64,000 bases of DNA from Tubiluchus corallicola (Eukaryota > Priapulida > Priapulimorpha > Priapulimorphida > Tubiluchidae): assembly GCA_030141605.1 (NCBI GenBank), contig JAQGDQ010000102.1, forward strand, positions 310,961 through 374,960. Direction: 5' to 3'. Position 1 is the stretch's first letter; each line of letters starts with the position of its first letter. This document shows positions 46,225 to 57,864 of this stretch, piece after piece. Below the pieces are notes generated by a model. It ran no database searches. It was not told where the DNA came from and saw only the letters and a program-made list of their open reading frames with translations. The translations under genes and the position numbers were made by a program.

Positions 46225-46447
46225 GATTGCAGTCATTATTGCTACAGATTAATCAAAAGAGCCCATCCAATGCCAAGCCCAGCAGCTATTTAAATATGTC
46301 TGTAGACATTAACCGTTTGTACCAAAATACATAATGTACGGAGTTTATCGATAAAAACTAGACTGTGGAAACAATTACTTATTGACATTTGAATCTAACA
46401 TTATTTTTTTAGTTTATGATTGTTTCATTATATTTATGTTTTTATAG

Positions 46448-46990
46448 GATAAATTGTCAAGAAAGGATTCTACATTCAAACGATTCTTCGCAAGAGCCAA
46501 ATATATTTATAGAAACTTCAGGATTTTCACTAAATTGTGAAGACAACGCTGAATATGATGGAGATCATGACAATGAAGAAGAAAAGAAACCAACACCATG
46601 AAAATGCAAGGAAGCACAAGAAGCAACGAGTACTATGGAAAATTTGAAATTTTGTCTGACCACGACACTGCATGTGGCTGGGTGTCCATTGGAACAACTG
46701 TAAGCGCATATGTAGAATGTGACGATAATAGATGCGAAGCAGACTTCAGAAGACAATGGAGAGCAAGGTTCGCCGAGGCAAAGGTCATACGATTAATAAG
46801 AAATGAGAGAATGAGAAGAAAGTACGGTGCCAACATTATGGAGAAGAAAGAAAGTAGCAAGTACCAAGAGAAAGACCATGAGAGAAGATTAGAAAAGCTT
46901 GCAGACATGTGAGGAGTTATTTGAGAAAGAATAGGATGGAAATAGCTGAAATGTTTGTGGCGTGACTGGAGTCTGCCTCATTGTCAAGGA
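46448..46990 (+). pseudogene. Lys/Arg-rich unit, copy 1 (frameshifted)
   Basis: After an acceptor-like TTTTTATAG (46446-46447) the frame reads INCQERILHSNDSSQEP..IF and continues acidic (EYDGDHDNEEEKK), then stops at 46601. The paralogous sequence resumes in another frame at 46598 (MKMQGSTRSNEYYGKFEILS ..) to 46912. A third frame would encode CRHVRSYLRKNRMEIAEMFVA before a stop near 46967. The start ATG of copies 2 and 4 is ATA here. Unless introns explain the shifts, this copy is dead. Confidence 0.55.
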
Positions 46991-47172
46991 TATCCCTCTA
47001 ACAAGAGTGACTGAACCGGCAGGAGTGTCTCAGCCATATTTGAACCTGTATGTATGCTCTATCTGAGAGGTAATTAGCCATGGTTTACATGTAATAATGC
47101 CCAGAGCTAGTATCGAACTCACACCACTCGCATGAAGCAGACGAATGCTGCCGCTTGACCAACTCTACCATA
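46970..47172 (-). mobile_element. tRNA-like SINE, copy 1
   Basis: On the minus strand an A-box-like TGGTAGAGTTGGTC (47170-47157) is followed 37 bp on by a B-box-like GAGTTCGATAC (47120-47110), the spacing of a pol III promoter in a tRNA head. An unrelated body follows, through CAGCCATATTTGAACCTG-complement sequence to about 46970. No intact cloverleaf is retained, so it is not a functional tRNA gene. Confidence 0.6.
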
Positions 47173-47439
47173 AAAAGTATTTATATATGCATATATATAA
47201 ATATAACGTGAAAAGCAGTGATGGTTGATACTGGTTAGTCAAATGGGATCATCCAATGCAAAGCTCAGTAGATATTTGAATATGTCCACATTAACTATCT
47301 GCGCAATAGTGCAATAGAATTTATCGATATACGCCAGACGCCAAAATTGTTACTTATTTGAATAATATAACATTAATATTTCAATGTAGCAGCATTTTTT
47401 AGTATACGATTGCTTCATTACTTCTGTGTTTTTTACAGG

Positions 47440-48045
47440 ATGAATTGTGAAGAAAGGTTTGTGCTTTCCAGTGATTCCCTGCAAGATTCGATCCACATAT
47501 TTATAGGAATTTCCACATTTAAAGTAAATTTTGATGACAGCGTGGAATACGACGGAGATGATGACGAAGGAGAAAACAAGAAAATAACACCAAGAAAGGA
47601 AAAGAAAATAAAGATGCAAAAGCGAAGGAGAAACACAAGAAACAACGACACCCGTGGTAAGTTTGAAACTTCTTCTGGCCAAGGCACTGCAAGTGGGTGG
47701 GTGTTCCTTGGCACCACAATTGTATTTGCACATATAGAAAGCGATGACAGGGGGTATGAAGGGGACTACAGGAGACGTTACAGTGCTAATTTTATTGAGA
47801 AGAAGGTTATGCAAATGAGAAGAACAGAAAGGATGAGAAGAAAGTATGATGTCTACACTATGGAGAGAAGGGAACAAGGTGTGCAAGCACATAGAGAAAG
47901 ACCACGAGATAGGGTTAGAAGAGCTTGTAGGCGAGTGAGGAGTTACTTGAGAAAGAAGAGGATGGACATTGCAGAAGTGCTCACCAAAGTGACTGAAGCG
48001 ATTGCAGATGTAGGGCAGTGCCTTGGTCAGTGTATTCTTCATTAA
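47440..48045 (+). CDS. Lys/Arg-rich protein of unknown function, copy 2 (longest intact frame)
   Basis: The frame opens with ATG immediately after a strong acceptor (TTCTGTGTTTTTTACAG, ending 47438) and runs 201 codons. It has three parts: an N-terminal stretch with Ser-Asp and hydrophobic residues (SSDSLQDS..HIFIGISTFKV), an acidic run (EYDGDDDEGE), then a long basic region (PRKEKKIKMQKRRRNTR..) and a basic, probably helical C-terminus (MRRTERMRRKYDVYTMERRE, RVRRACRRVRSYLRKKR). Such composition suggests nucleic-acid binding or nuclear location, but no known domain is recognised. A consensus donor GTAAGT at 47657 could end the exon after ..NNDTR, which would shorten the coding part. The first exon upstream is not identified. 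Copies 1, 3 and 4 are paralogues. Confidence 0.5.
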   Translation: MNCEERFVLSSDSLQDSIHIFIGISTFKVNFDDSVEYDGDDDEGENKKITPRKEKKIKMQKRRRNTRNNDTRGKFETSSGQGTASGWVFLGTTIVFAHIESDDRGYEGDYRRRYSANFIEKKVMQMRRTERMRRKYDVYTMERREQGVQAHRERPRDRVRRACRRVRSYLRKKRMDIAEVLTKVTEAIADVGQCLGQCILH

Positions 48046-48159
48046 TTGGTAACTGTCAGTGTTTCTTTACACTTATCCAAGCAGATTAGTAAGTGAACTG
48101 GTACCCGATATAACAACTAGGGTTGTGCCAGGGAATGTGAATTGGGCGAAGACCACACG

Positions 48160-48587
48160 AATGCAGCCTGTCTTGGATAAGACAAAGAAGATGCGCTACA
48201 CCATTAATGTCGGTTGCAGAATAGAAAAAAGCATGAGAAGCACAAGAAACAACAACAACTGCGAAAAGTTTGAAATTTTGTCTGTCCAAGGCACTGCAAA
48301 AGGGCGTGTTCATTTGAACAACAAGTGTAAGTGCATATGTAGAAAGTGACGATAGTGGATATGAAAGCGACTGTACAAGAGGACATATTGCCAAGTTCGC
48401 CAAGAAGGTCATGCAATTAAAAATAAATGAGAGAATGAGAAGGAAGTATAGTGCCTACATTTTGGAGATGAAAGAAAGTAGCAAGTACCAAGAGAAAGAC
48501 CATCAGAGAGGATTAGAAAAGCTTGCAGACGTGTGAGGAGTTATTTAAGAAAGAAAAGGGTAGAAATAGCTGAAATGTTTGTGGCGT
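48160..48587 (+). pseudogene. Lys/Arg-rich unit, copy 3 (5' truncated, frameshifted)
   Basis: Lacks the N-terminal exon start. From about 48160 it reads ..MRSTRNNNNCEKFEILSVQG, then TAKGRVHLNNKCKCICRK and a stop at 48349. The remaining paralogous sequence, as far as LRKKR.EIAEMFVA before TGA near 48588, is in other frames. It is closer to copy 1 than to copy 2. Confidence 0.55.
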
Positions 48588-48589
48588 GA

Positions 48590-48796
48590 CTGGAGTCTGC
48601 CTCATTGTAAAGGATATCCCTCTAACATGAGTGACTGAACCGGCAGGAGTGTCTCAGCCATATTTGAACCTGTATGTATGCTCTATCTGAGAATTAATTA
48701 GCCATGGTTTACAGGTAATAATTCCCAGAGCTAGTATCGAACTCACACCACTCGCATGAAGCAGATGAATGCTGCCGCTTAACCAACTCTACCATA
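48590..48796 (-). mobile_element. tRNA-like SINE, copy 2
   Basis: Nearly identical to copy 1 and at the same place relative to the coding unit. A box TGGTAGAGTTGGTT (48794-48781), B box GAGTTCGATAC (48744-48734). It reflects duplication of the whole block rather than independent insertion. Confidence 0.6.
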
Positions 48797-49135
48797 ACAA
48801 CCATAAAATGTATTTATATATGCATATATATATATATGTATATACATATGCAAGTTATATATATATATATACATATATAACGTGAAAAGCAGTGATGGTT
48901 GATACTGGTTATCAACCAGTATCATCCAATGCAATGCTAACTGATCAATGGGATCATCCAATGCAAAGCTCAGTAGATATTTGAATATGTCCACATTAAC
49001 TATCTGTGCAATAGTGCAATAGAATTTATCGATATACGCTAGACGCAAAACTTATTTGAATAATATAACATTACTATTTCATTGTAGCAGCATTTTTAGC
49101 ATACGATTGCTTCATTACTTCTGTGTTTTTACAGG

Positions 49136-49591
49136 ATGAATTGTGAAGAAGGGAATGTGCTTTCCAGTGATTCCCTGCAAGATTCGATGCACATATTTAT
49201 AGGAATTTACACATTTAAAGTACATTTTGATGACAGCGTGGAATACGACGAAGGAGAAGAAAAGAAAATAACACCAAGAAAGGAAAAGAAAATAAAGATG
49301 CAAAAGAGAAGGAGAAACACAAGAAAAAACGACAACCGTGGTAAGTTTGAAACTTCTTCTGGCCAAGGCACTGCAAGTGGGTGGGTGTTCCGTGGCACCA
49401 CAATTGTATTTGCGCATATAGAAAGTGATGACAGGGGGTATGAAGGGGACTACAGAAGATGTTACAGTGCTAATTTTACTGAGAAGAAGGTTATGCGAAT
49501 GAGAAGAACAGAAAGGATGAGAAGAAAGTATGATGTCTACACTATGGAGAGAAGGGAACAAGGTGTGCAAGCACAAAGAGAAAGAGCTTAA
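49136..49591 (+). pseudogene. Lys/Arg-rich unit, copy 4 (3' truncated by deletion)
   Basis: 151 codons starting with ATG just after a TTTTTACAG acceptor, nearly parallel to copy 2 but with three codons missing in the acidic run. It ends ..QAQRERA where the coding sequence is joined directly to the A-box end of the tRNA-like SINE (GCTTAACCAACTCTACCATA, from about 49587). Compared with copy 2, most substitutions change the amino acid, which argues against strong constraint. Confidence 0.6.
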
Positions 49592-49835
49592 CCAACTCTA
49601 CCATAAGAACCATAAAATGTATTTATATATGCATATATACATATATATATAACGTGAAAAGCAGTGATGGTTGATACTGGTTAGTCAAATGGGATCTGGT
49701 TACTGATATTATTGATACCGATACTGAAACTGCAGTATTGCAAGGGAATGTGATTAGGCAAAGGCCGAATGAATGCAACCTGTCTGAAATAAACACACTT
49801 GGAAACACATTTGCGTTATGAGACACCTGACTTCG

Positions 49836-51373
49836 TTTCATGGTTTTTATGTCTGCAAGTCAGCACTTATCCAGGAAAGTTTATTAACATCACTGAGAGG
49901 GTCTGACTGCCAGGTGCAAACCAAAGTTCTTAAAATATCAGATTGAAAAAATATTAAAAAAATGAAGAAAAATCTGAGAAAACCATAAGCTGTACAAAAT
50001 TGCACTAATAAAAAAACAGAGGAACCCGATTCTCTTAAAAAATGGATTAATAAGAAAACACAGAGATGAGTAGCCTATGTGGATCAGCTTTAGGAATCAA
50101 AATAATTTATAAAATGAATAATTATATACTGAATGAGAGAAAAAAGAGCATGCAAGAGAGTAAGAGAAAGAAGAGGAATAAAACTGGTATTCATTAATTT
50201 TTTCAGGATTCTGAAGCAAAATTACATCACCTTTTTCACTGAATATAAAAACAAAAAAAACACATTTACGAATGCAAACACCACAATAGGTGGTTGTGAG
50301 CAAGAACAGAATCCCCCAATACCTCTAAGATACCTCGATGAGTCACTGAACCAGTGAAAATGTCTTTGCCATGTTAGCATATATATGGATTCTCCCTCTA
50401 TAGAGGTAGACAGCCAGAAGCAGTATGGCGAATGAAACTCGCCAGAGTATTATGCTGGCATCAGCCGTTCGTTTATTGAACACCTTTGGTGCCCATCTTA
50501 ATTTTGGTTGCAAAGTATATACTGTTACCACTTGGCTATTTTTCTTTTCACATACGCAATTTGAACATGGCACTGGTATTACGTTTCGATTTCACATAGA
50601 GCCATGTTGTATTTGTGAAATTTACAAAAGCATCTTATTAACTGAAATAAGAACAAATAATCCCAGAATGTAAAGCATTTGGGTTATATGCTTCCCGCAC
50701 ATGCGTGCACGTACATTTTGATTACACGTATTTGTAAAAGGTGCAAACTTTAGCAACATGCTATATTTCGAATCCCCCAAATCATTCAACAGTTTTTCTA
50801 CATTAGTGCTCTATTGCGATGTAGCAATTTAACACCCCATGCCGCCCACACCATGTCACGCCACAAAACAACAGCAACAAAAAAAAATTGGTGAAGTTGA
50901 ACAGTGTGAAGTGGAAAAGACACAAATATACACCCACTGAGGACCAATAATGAACGAACAGTCTACATAGTCCTTGCTTTGCAGATTATAGACACATCTT
51001 TGCAAATGGCATCAATCCAAATTTTTGTGAAAATTTAGTTGTTTTCTCATAATTTTAATTAATGAATATAGGTGCAAAGTTTTGTATTACATTAATCACA
51101 AGATAGGTATATCACAGAGAAATGAATGGCTTTATAGAGTTATTCGCAAGCGCATACATAATGGAAAAAATTTGCGTTTCTGTAACTTTTGGAATAAGAT
51201 TTAAGCTTTCTCACCTGGTGGGCTGACATACGTTCTCATACATACCCCCAACCGAAGAATAGCATGTATCATCCCTTTACTTTTCCTCCAATCCACTGCA
51301 CCACTGAAAAATAAACCAGGATTTCGTCAAACTTGCTTACTGGTTTTTAAGATTCAAAACAAGTTCACAACGG
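49836..51373. other. Intergenic, no supported gene
   Basis: Besides the SINE-like stretch at 50.3 kb, only short open frames are seen (for example 82 codons at 50425-50673, without recognisable features). Confidence 0.4.
50290..50400 (-). mobile_element. Diverged SINE body related to the 47-kb and 48.7-kb copies
   Basis: GAGTCACTGAACCAGTGAAAATGTCT and the following CATGTTAGCATATATATGGA and TAGAGGTAGACAGCCA align loosely with GAGTGACTGAACCGGCAGGA.., CTGTATGTATGCT and GAGAGGTAATTAGCCA. The tRNA head is not recognisable. Confidence 0.35.
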
Positions 51374-51525
51374 GCCAATTTTAAAATCTTACAGGCCAAT
51401 TTTATGGCCAATTTCACGATCTTACTGGGCCAAGTCTACAATCTTACTGAGTTAATTTCACAATCTTATTAGCCAATTTCACAATGTTTGGCCAATTTTA
51501 CAATCATACGGGTCATATCAAAATT
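51374..51525. repeat. Imperfect tandem repeat of about 22-25 bp
   Basis: The word GCCAATTT-ACAATCTTACTG recurs six or seven times with substitutions and small losses. Confidence 0.75.
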
Positions 51526-54438
51526 CTAGCCTATACAGCAAAACAATTAATCTAGCTAAATTTGGACTTAACTGCTTTACTAAACTTTGCCAAACTCACA
51601 TCAATCATGCAAAATATGACCTGGTATCAGAGTATGGAGTAAAGACACTTGCAGTGTACATATGTCAGCCATTGAGGGGGGGGGAAGGTGACCATTTTGG
51701 CAAAAACCGGCGTTAGAGTACAAAATGATTAGCATTTGGATGAAAAAAAACTATGAAATTGAGGCACAATATCCCTCTCCCACGATACAATACTGTGTAA
51801 GTTAAAGTAAAAAAACGAGCTGAATTTTGTACTCTAATCTCTAATCTCATGCGGATGGTCTTCAGGACCTCCAGAAATGCCGAGGCAGATAAAAAAGTTC
51901 TAAAAGCATTAGCATGCTATATACAGTTTAATATCACTCTTCCTCCATCGATCAATACAAGGTAAATCCTGTACACACACATAGTTGCTGAAGTCAAAGG
52001 TATGTCATGTTTAAATAGGAAAAGTGAGAGCAATTTGGAAATCGCCCTTGGGCGGCCAAAACTCATGCTATTCCAACTGATATGACCTTACGCCCAAACA
52101 AATATCAAGTCGATTCAGTGTAAGTGCGCTACTCGAATGGTGATGATTGTAATTAATTAATTTTCTAATCAATAAAAACAGCAACTTTTACCTCTCTGCA
52201 CCCAAAGAATTCAACCATTCCAGATAAGTCGCATTATCCAGAAATACTAGGCATCAGTAGCCAGAGTCACGATGGTTCTTTTGAAGCCCTTGCGGTTAGT
52301 GTACAATTACTATAAATAGATGAAATAAAAGTTCTGTTAAAATATGAACAAAACCGTTTAAAAATGTTCAGCTTAACACTTCTTCAAAAAACTGAATCCT
52401 TTGTGACATGAGCAGCAACAATGACTAATGAACAATGGTGACAGTTAGACAATGTACACCAAGCAGTGGATGGCTTCTGAACCAAAGTGCCAGCATTTTT
52501 TTAATTCTTACGCTGTACAGACAACGTGAAGGGGGAAGTGCTAAAAAGCTTCGATCTTACGACTCTTACCGCTTTGATATTGCGGTAAATGACAGAAACT
52601 ATATTTGCAATCAAAAATGAAACAATGTCACAAATGGTTTTTTACAACAACTCAATTTGTTAATTTTATCAAATCTTTATAGCCACACAATTTTATTAAC
52701 AATTTATGGTAAAAGACAGTAACCTTACACTTACCATCTTTGTTGGTGAAATTGTACTAGTAAAAGGCTGATACTTAACGTGTTGAGCGAAAAAAATGGG
52801 GGAAAACACCAGTTTTTGGAAGTTTCAGGCTTATGTTCCTCTTGAATGTCTCGAATTCAAAAATAAACTCAACGTAGGACAGGGTGAGTCAGAGATGTTT
52901 TGTTTGACATGCCATTTGTGACAAGTAGCAAATGGTTCAGCGATGCTGTGAAAATGTATCACACATAAACAGTGCCTGATAGTAATGCCACAACTAAAAT
53001 TAGTAGCGCTGAAGCACCGCCACTACTTTAAAAATGAGTACTGGTAAATTGTAACTTCATTACTTCTTTAAGTAGCACTATAATGTCACTACAGCATTAC
53101 ATTTAATTTTTGCAAATGACTGTTGACAGTTAACGCATACATAGGGAGTTGTATTTTCATAGCTATTGCAGAATTCGAGGGGTTTAGCAAACAGTATAAT
53201 AACAGTTATAACGATTTTGGGCAAAGTAAAGCAACGCTTTCTTCCAAGAAAACATATTCCACTCAAACGTAAAGTTGTTGCTTCCTGGCCACAACTTTAA
53301 AAAATTTGCTAAGTTTTTTTAAGTAAAGTAAATTTTGACTTCAGGCTTGCACAGTTAGTAATTTATCACACGACATAAAATAGTAATGTGTCACTGTCAG
53401 ATGCTGTATGAATATTATTAAGAATCTTACTATTATGTTGACAAATGTATAAATGACCTACAAATGTCTGTTTATAATCTTTTGTGATCGTAAATGAACC
53501 GCTTAGTTAAAACCTTGATACAATTTTCTGCACTTTGGATTTGTACCTGGGTTTCTTTAGCTGCCACTTACTATTTTAACATAAATTTACTATTATATTA
53601 ACTGGCTCGTTTAACGTGCCACCTAGATTTTGCAGTGCACTATATCAACAATGCTCAGAACTCTCCACAAAATGGAATAGTGGCTACTAGTAGTGCTAGT
53701 ACAGTAATTGCAGTTGCAACGACTGCTTTTGTAAAAAATTGTATTGTAGCATTAGCACCACTACTGTTCAGGAAAGTAATTGAATTTGTAGTGATGCTAC
53801 ATTTAAAATTGACTCAATAATGCATGTAAACAAATAAATTCGTAAGTAAATATACCTAAAGACTTAATAGTATTAAAATAAACAATAATTTACGCACATT
53901 TCGACATGCAAGTTTCCGTACTTGTAACATGATTTTTTATATTCCATTTTATGAACGTTCTCCCACCGAGCACCATCGCCTGTCACTAAATCGAACCTGA
54001 GCTATAAAATGACAAACCTAGCGCTAATTTGGAAAAGACTATTCCGATTTCAAGTCAGCAGCAGAATGCTCCAAAATTGAGCCCAAGCATCTGCACACAA
54101 AATGTCATGCTTATTTTCGAACTCCATTTCCCAATTTTCAACCGCCCGGTGACGTGTCAGACTGTCAGCGCACCGTTTGCGCATGTACCACGTGACAAAA
54201 AATTCCGCAAAATTAGCATAAAGTTTTGTAAGCAAGCGTGCCAATTTAGAGCTGTTTTATTTTATTTGTAAGAAACGATACCCCGTTGCAGATAGATACA
54301 GCGGTTATAAAATTTCAAATTAATAAACAAACCACTAACTATATTATTGAAAAACGTTGAATTTTGGAAATTTGATTTTTCTCAACCATAGGTAGTCATA
54401 TAAACTAATATTTAATACATTTGATCTGTAGTCTATGC
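51526..54438. other. Intergenic, no supported feature
   Basis: A G-run near 51680 (nine G) and scattered short frames only. Confidence 0.45.
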
Positions 54439-54844
54439 TAGTGGTGAGTATTCTCTATCAGAAAGCGATTTCGAAAGGAATCGAATTTGTGGCTTTCATT
54501 TTCGAATCGAACCGAATTTTAGTATTTCGCATCCGAATTGACATCGAATTGAGTTGGAAAGATTTTCGAACAAAATTTCGAAATGCTAGTGAGAAGTGGT
54601 CTTACTAAAGATCGTGCACATTACTTGATTTTGTTCTGCTGTAAAACCATTATTAGTTTGTTGAAAATTTTGCGCAGAAACTGCAGCTAAATTGTGCTAA
54701 TTTTATGCTGTTTCAAACACTTTAATGATAAAGAATGTATGTGGCTAAAATGTTTTCGAATATAAAATTTCAGCTTCAAATTTATTTCGAACTGAGAAAA
54801 CTCGAGCGTGCGAATCGATTTCGAATGCTCAATGGTCACCCCTG
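54439..54844. mobile_element. Non-autonomous hAT-like element rich in TTCGAA
   Basis: The left end is TAGTGGTGAGTATTC and the right end, in reverse, CAGGGGTGACCATTGAGCAT. Immediately flanking 8-mers GTCTATGC and TTGTATGC agree at six positions and may be a decayed target duplication. The inside is full of TTCGAA/CGAATCGA words in both orientations, so it can fold extensively. No coding capacity. Confidence 0.5.
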
Positions 54845-56112
54845 TTGTATGCAGCACAACTCAATCACGTGAATACTTAATAGTATTCTTTATCATCACA
54901 CTGGTATGTGATAACTCAACTTCAAACGTTTTTTTAATTATCCGCATTGTTAGCACTAGCAATGCTTTCGTTAAGGTTGTTCGGGGATATTTTTTTATGT
55001 GACGAAATTGGCTTCTTTATCTGTATGAGCACATGCTTTAAAGAACTTGAGCCGCTGGACTCTAGTAACATTATTATTTAGACTTTTTAGGATGAAGTTT
55101 TTATTTTCACTGTTGATCTTGTGCTTTCGTAATCACGATGTATACTAATATTTCTGTCAGATGACCATGAACTCTTCTTCTTAACTCCTGATATTACCAC
55201 CATTTACTTTTTTCACACCTTTTTGAACGGCACACTGATCTTTCAAGAGCATTTTTTATATTTCTTCAAACATAGTGCCCAAACTGGCATATAAGTTTTA
55301 CTGATTGGGCCCAACATAAACTTCAGATCTATTAATTTCACCTATTTTTTTACAATTTTCAAAGAGTGTATAGTGGGTTTTAAATCAGATATGAATAATC
55401 AACAGTAGGTCATACTCCTAGAGTTGCACGCTGATTAGGATTCAAAAATAAAAGCCATTTATTGAACTAGGAACGTATTCTATTTAGTTTTGATTTTAGA
55501 AGATTACAGTCGAATTTTGCACTGTGTTCCCTATAAATTTTTGCAGATTTCTGCAAAAGCTTGGATGAACTTACAGTGCAATCAGGTTCATTCTATAAAA
55601 TAAAAAAAAGGTCTTGGTATAGTCCCTTGCGGAACACCAAAAATCACAGGTAGGTATCCAGGTCGACTGAACATTGTTTAAAGCTAATAAAAGGAAATAA
55701 AAGCTCCGACCTAGTTAAACACTTTGCCCATAATGCCTAGCCGGACCATATTGTTTTAAGCAGTAGACATTTATGTGAAACAGTATTAAATGCTTTTGTT
55801 GGTGTAAAATCTGTATATTAATCGTGTCAATGCCTACATCCGCTTTGTCAAACGAATTTGTCCAGTCATACAAACATTCACTCATTTGTGTAAATCAAGA
55901 ACAATTTCTTTGAAAACCATACTCCTGGCAAGATAGGTACTTTGCGGCTTGATAAATATTTTATTTTTTTTTCTTGAACTACATTTACAACTTGATTGGT
56001 TAAAGAAATAAGTCTAGCAGTAATTTATTGCTAATTGCTTGGAATACGTCAGGCAAATATTAGCATGTGGTGATTCTAGTCAGTCACTGGGAAGATTACT
56101 TGTACCAGCAGA
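54845..56112. other. Intergenic, no supported feature
   Basis: Nothing was recognised. Confidence 0.45.
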
Positions 56113-56938
56113 TCTATACTCTTATATTAATATTCTTGGTATACATATATATATATATATATTTATTTATTTATTTATATATAAGATTCGAGGCTACAGC
56201 TTCGACGAGGGCACCATTTGCGGCGATCTATATATCAAACGAAAGGTCTCGATCTAGTGTCGTGCCATTGATGCTTTGTTTTTCGAATCGGGCCCACCAG
56301 GAGGAAGGGGGCCGAAAAACCTCCAAAAATGGCCATTTTTCGGCCGTTTTTTGCAAAAGTTCTACGCCTGAGATGTAGAGAACGGGAATGGGCCGAGGGG
56401 GGTGCTGGGTACGGATAGATAGCCCGTTCAGCGATGGGTGTCATAGGCCTATTTTGAATTCCCGAGAGGGCCACGGCGCCCCGCAACGGGCGTTTTCCCG
56501 GACCCAACTCGCGATTTTTTCGAAATTTTGACCAAACAGCATGCGGGAAAAACGTTCTAGCGTCGCCCGGTAGGACTCTCGGAAGAAGATATGGGGCTCT
56601 TTAGAAAGAGGAAGGACAGGGCTAGACGATGATGTGGGCTATACGTTAGGACAGGTCCACCGAGAGGAGTACTGGTGAGTTAATTAGATGTTCTATTTTT
56701 CGCAATTTTCGCTTAGAAAACTGCTGACGCAAAGGCATTGTTGTGACGTCATCCATTGTATTCTGTCTATAATCTTATAGCTTTAATTCAGTAAAAGCTA
56801 CAGGTTTTGCGTTAGTTAAGCAAAAAGTAGGCATGATGTTACGGGCTTTGTGTTATAAATGAGGACTATGTAGGATGTTCGCGTGTTATTGATTATACGT
56901 GGTTTTTTACGCAAAATCTTTTGCGGGGCCTTTGCTAG
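56113..56938 (+). mobile_element. Helitron-like element, copy G (full length, plus orientation)
   Basis: Runs from the TCTATACTCTTATATTAATA start (TC at 56113 or 56119) through a TA/TTTA microsatellite and the GC-rich centre to the hairpin CGCAAAA-TC-TTTTGCG and CTAG at 56935-56938, followed by T. It is inverted with respect to copies A-F. Perfect TGACGTCA at 56744-56751. The short MDDV frame is open on its minus strand. Confidence 0.75.
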
Positions 56939-57864
56939 TTCTTTAAAATAATACAATGTAGATATAACAGAAGAGCAAAATTTGAATCATTTTTTAAAAC
57001 AATTTAGAACGAAGGTAATAATAATCTTCTGCGCCTGTAGATTTATAAGGGTTGATCTTATGCATTATAGTAAAAGAAAAATGAACATCATTAATGTTTT
57101 ATGGTTTCGATTAGAGGTTACTTTAGGAAGAATACGATCAGGCTCAAGACTCATCTCTTTAGAAATGTAACATTAGAAGTAATTTTAATACTTTATCCTC
57201 ATATTCCCTACATAGCTGACCAACCAGTTAGGTGCCTCACGATAGAGTGATTCTAATTAATTAGATTTATTCTTTTTATTTAAATTAATCTTTGGACAAA
57301 TTTTCTGTTAGTAATAATAGTAGACCATGATTAATTGTAATTAAATTTTAAAATCAATTTTTTTGAAAAACTGGAAACATAATAAATGTTAAAAGTTGCA
57401 ACACGGACTGGCTGGATTTAAACTAGCGGCCGACTAATTACACGGCAGTGCCCTGATTCTAGATCCCCTTGCCCAGTAATATCACAGTCGAAAATTCATC
57501 CCTTACGTAGTTATAGCTGACCACTCAGTTCTGTTTGGTTTCAAAATTTAATAATTGCGAATTTACGACAACTACAAAATCACAAACACAAAGTCACCAT
57601 CGACGTGACACATATGCCTACTGTCATTTAATCAGAAATTTGCAGGAATGGTTTCGGTCATCTTCAGTCCAGAGTCTGCAAAAGTGGACAACACATTAAA
57701 TCTATATAATTACTTTACAGAAATCAGGAATATGATTTGCGTCACTATTATTATGATTTGTAATCTAAACATCTGGCTATAAAACGTAGAAAAACTTTAA
57801 AGCGAAGAAAGGGCAATTTTAAAGTATGTCCCAAAAGATTTTCTATACAAAGTTACATTGTTTA
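56939..57864. other. Intergenic; possible tRNA-SINE fragment
   Basis: On the minus strand, 57400-57480 reads GGGCAAGGGGATCTAGAATC ... CGCTAGTTTAAATCCAGCCA, with a B-box-like AGTTTAAATCC. The head is too diverged to be sure. Confidence 0.25.

Larger units (their letters stand above)
46225..49835 (+). repeat. Local tandem segmental duplication (about 3.5 units)
   Basis: Unit starts are marked by GCAGTGATGGTTGATACTGG near 47218, 48892 and 49660, and a diverged form near 46225. Each start is followed by ATCCAATGCAAAGCTCAG, TTTATCGATA, an intron-like pyrimidine tract with TTTACAG or TTTATAG, and a Lys/Arg-rich coding unit. Unit 2 is longest and contains two coding copies; unit 3 is truncated; unit 4 is only a start. 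The tRNA-like SINE after the coding copies lies at corresponding places in units 1 and 2, so it was present before duplication. Confidence 0.85.

Noticed and set aside
47110-47172. Functional tRNA gene on the minus strand
   Set aside because: A and B boxes are present, but the acceptor and anticodon stems do not pair and a SINE body follows.
47350-48042. 230-codon minus-strand frame with hydrophobic stretches
   Set aside because: Antisense to the Lys/Arg-rich unit; Phe/Leu/Ser codons mirror AAG/AGA codons. No signal beyond composition.
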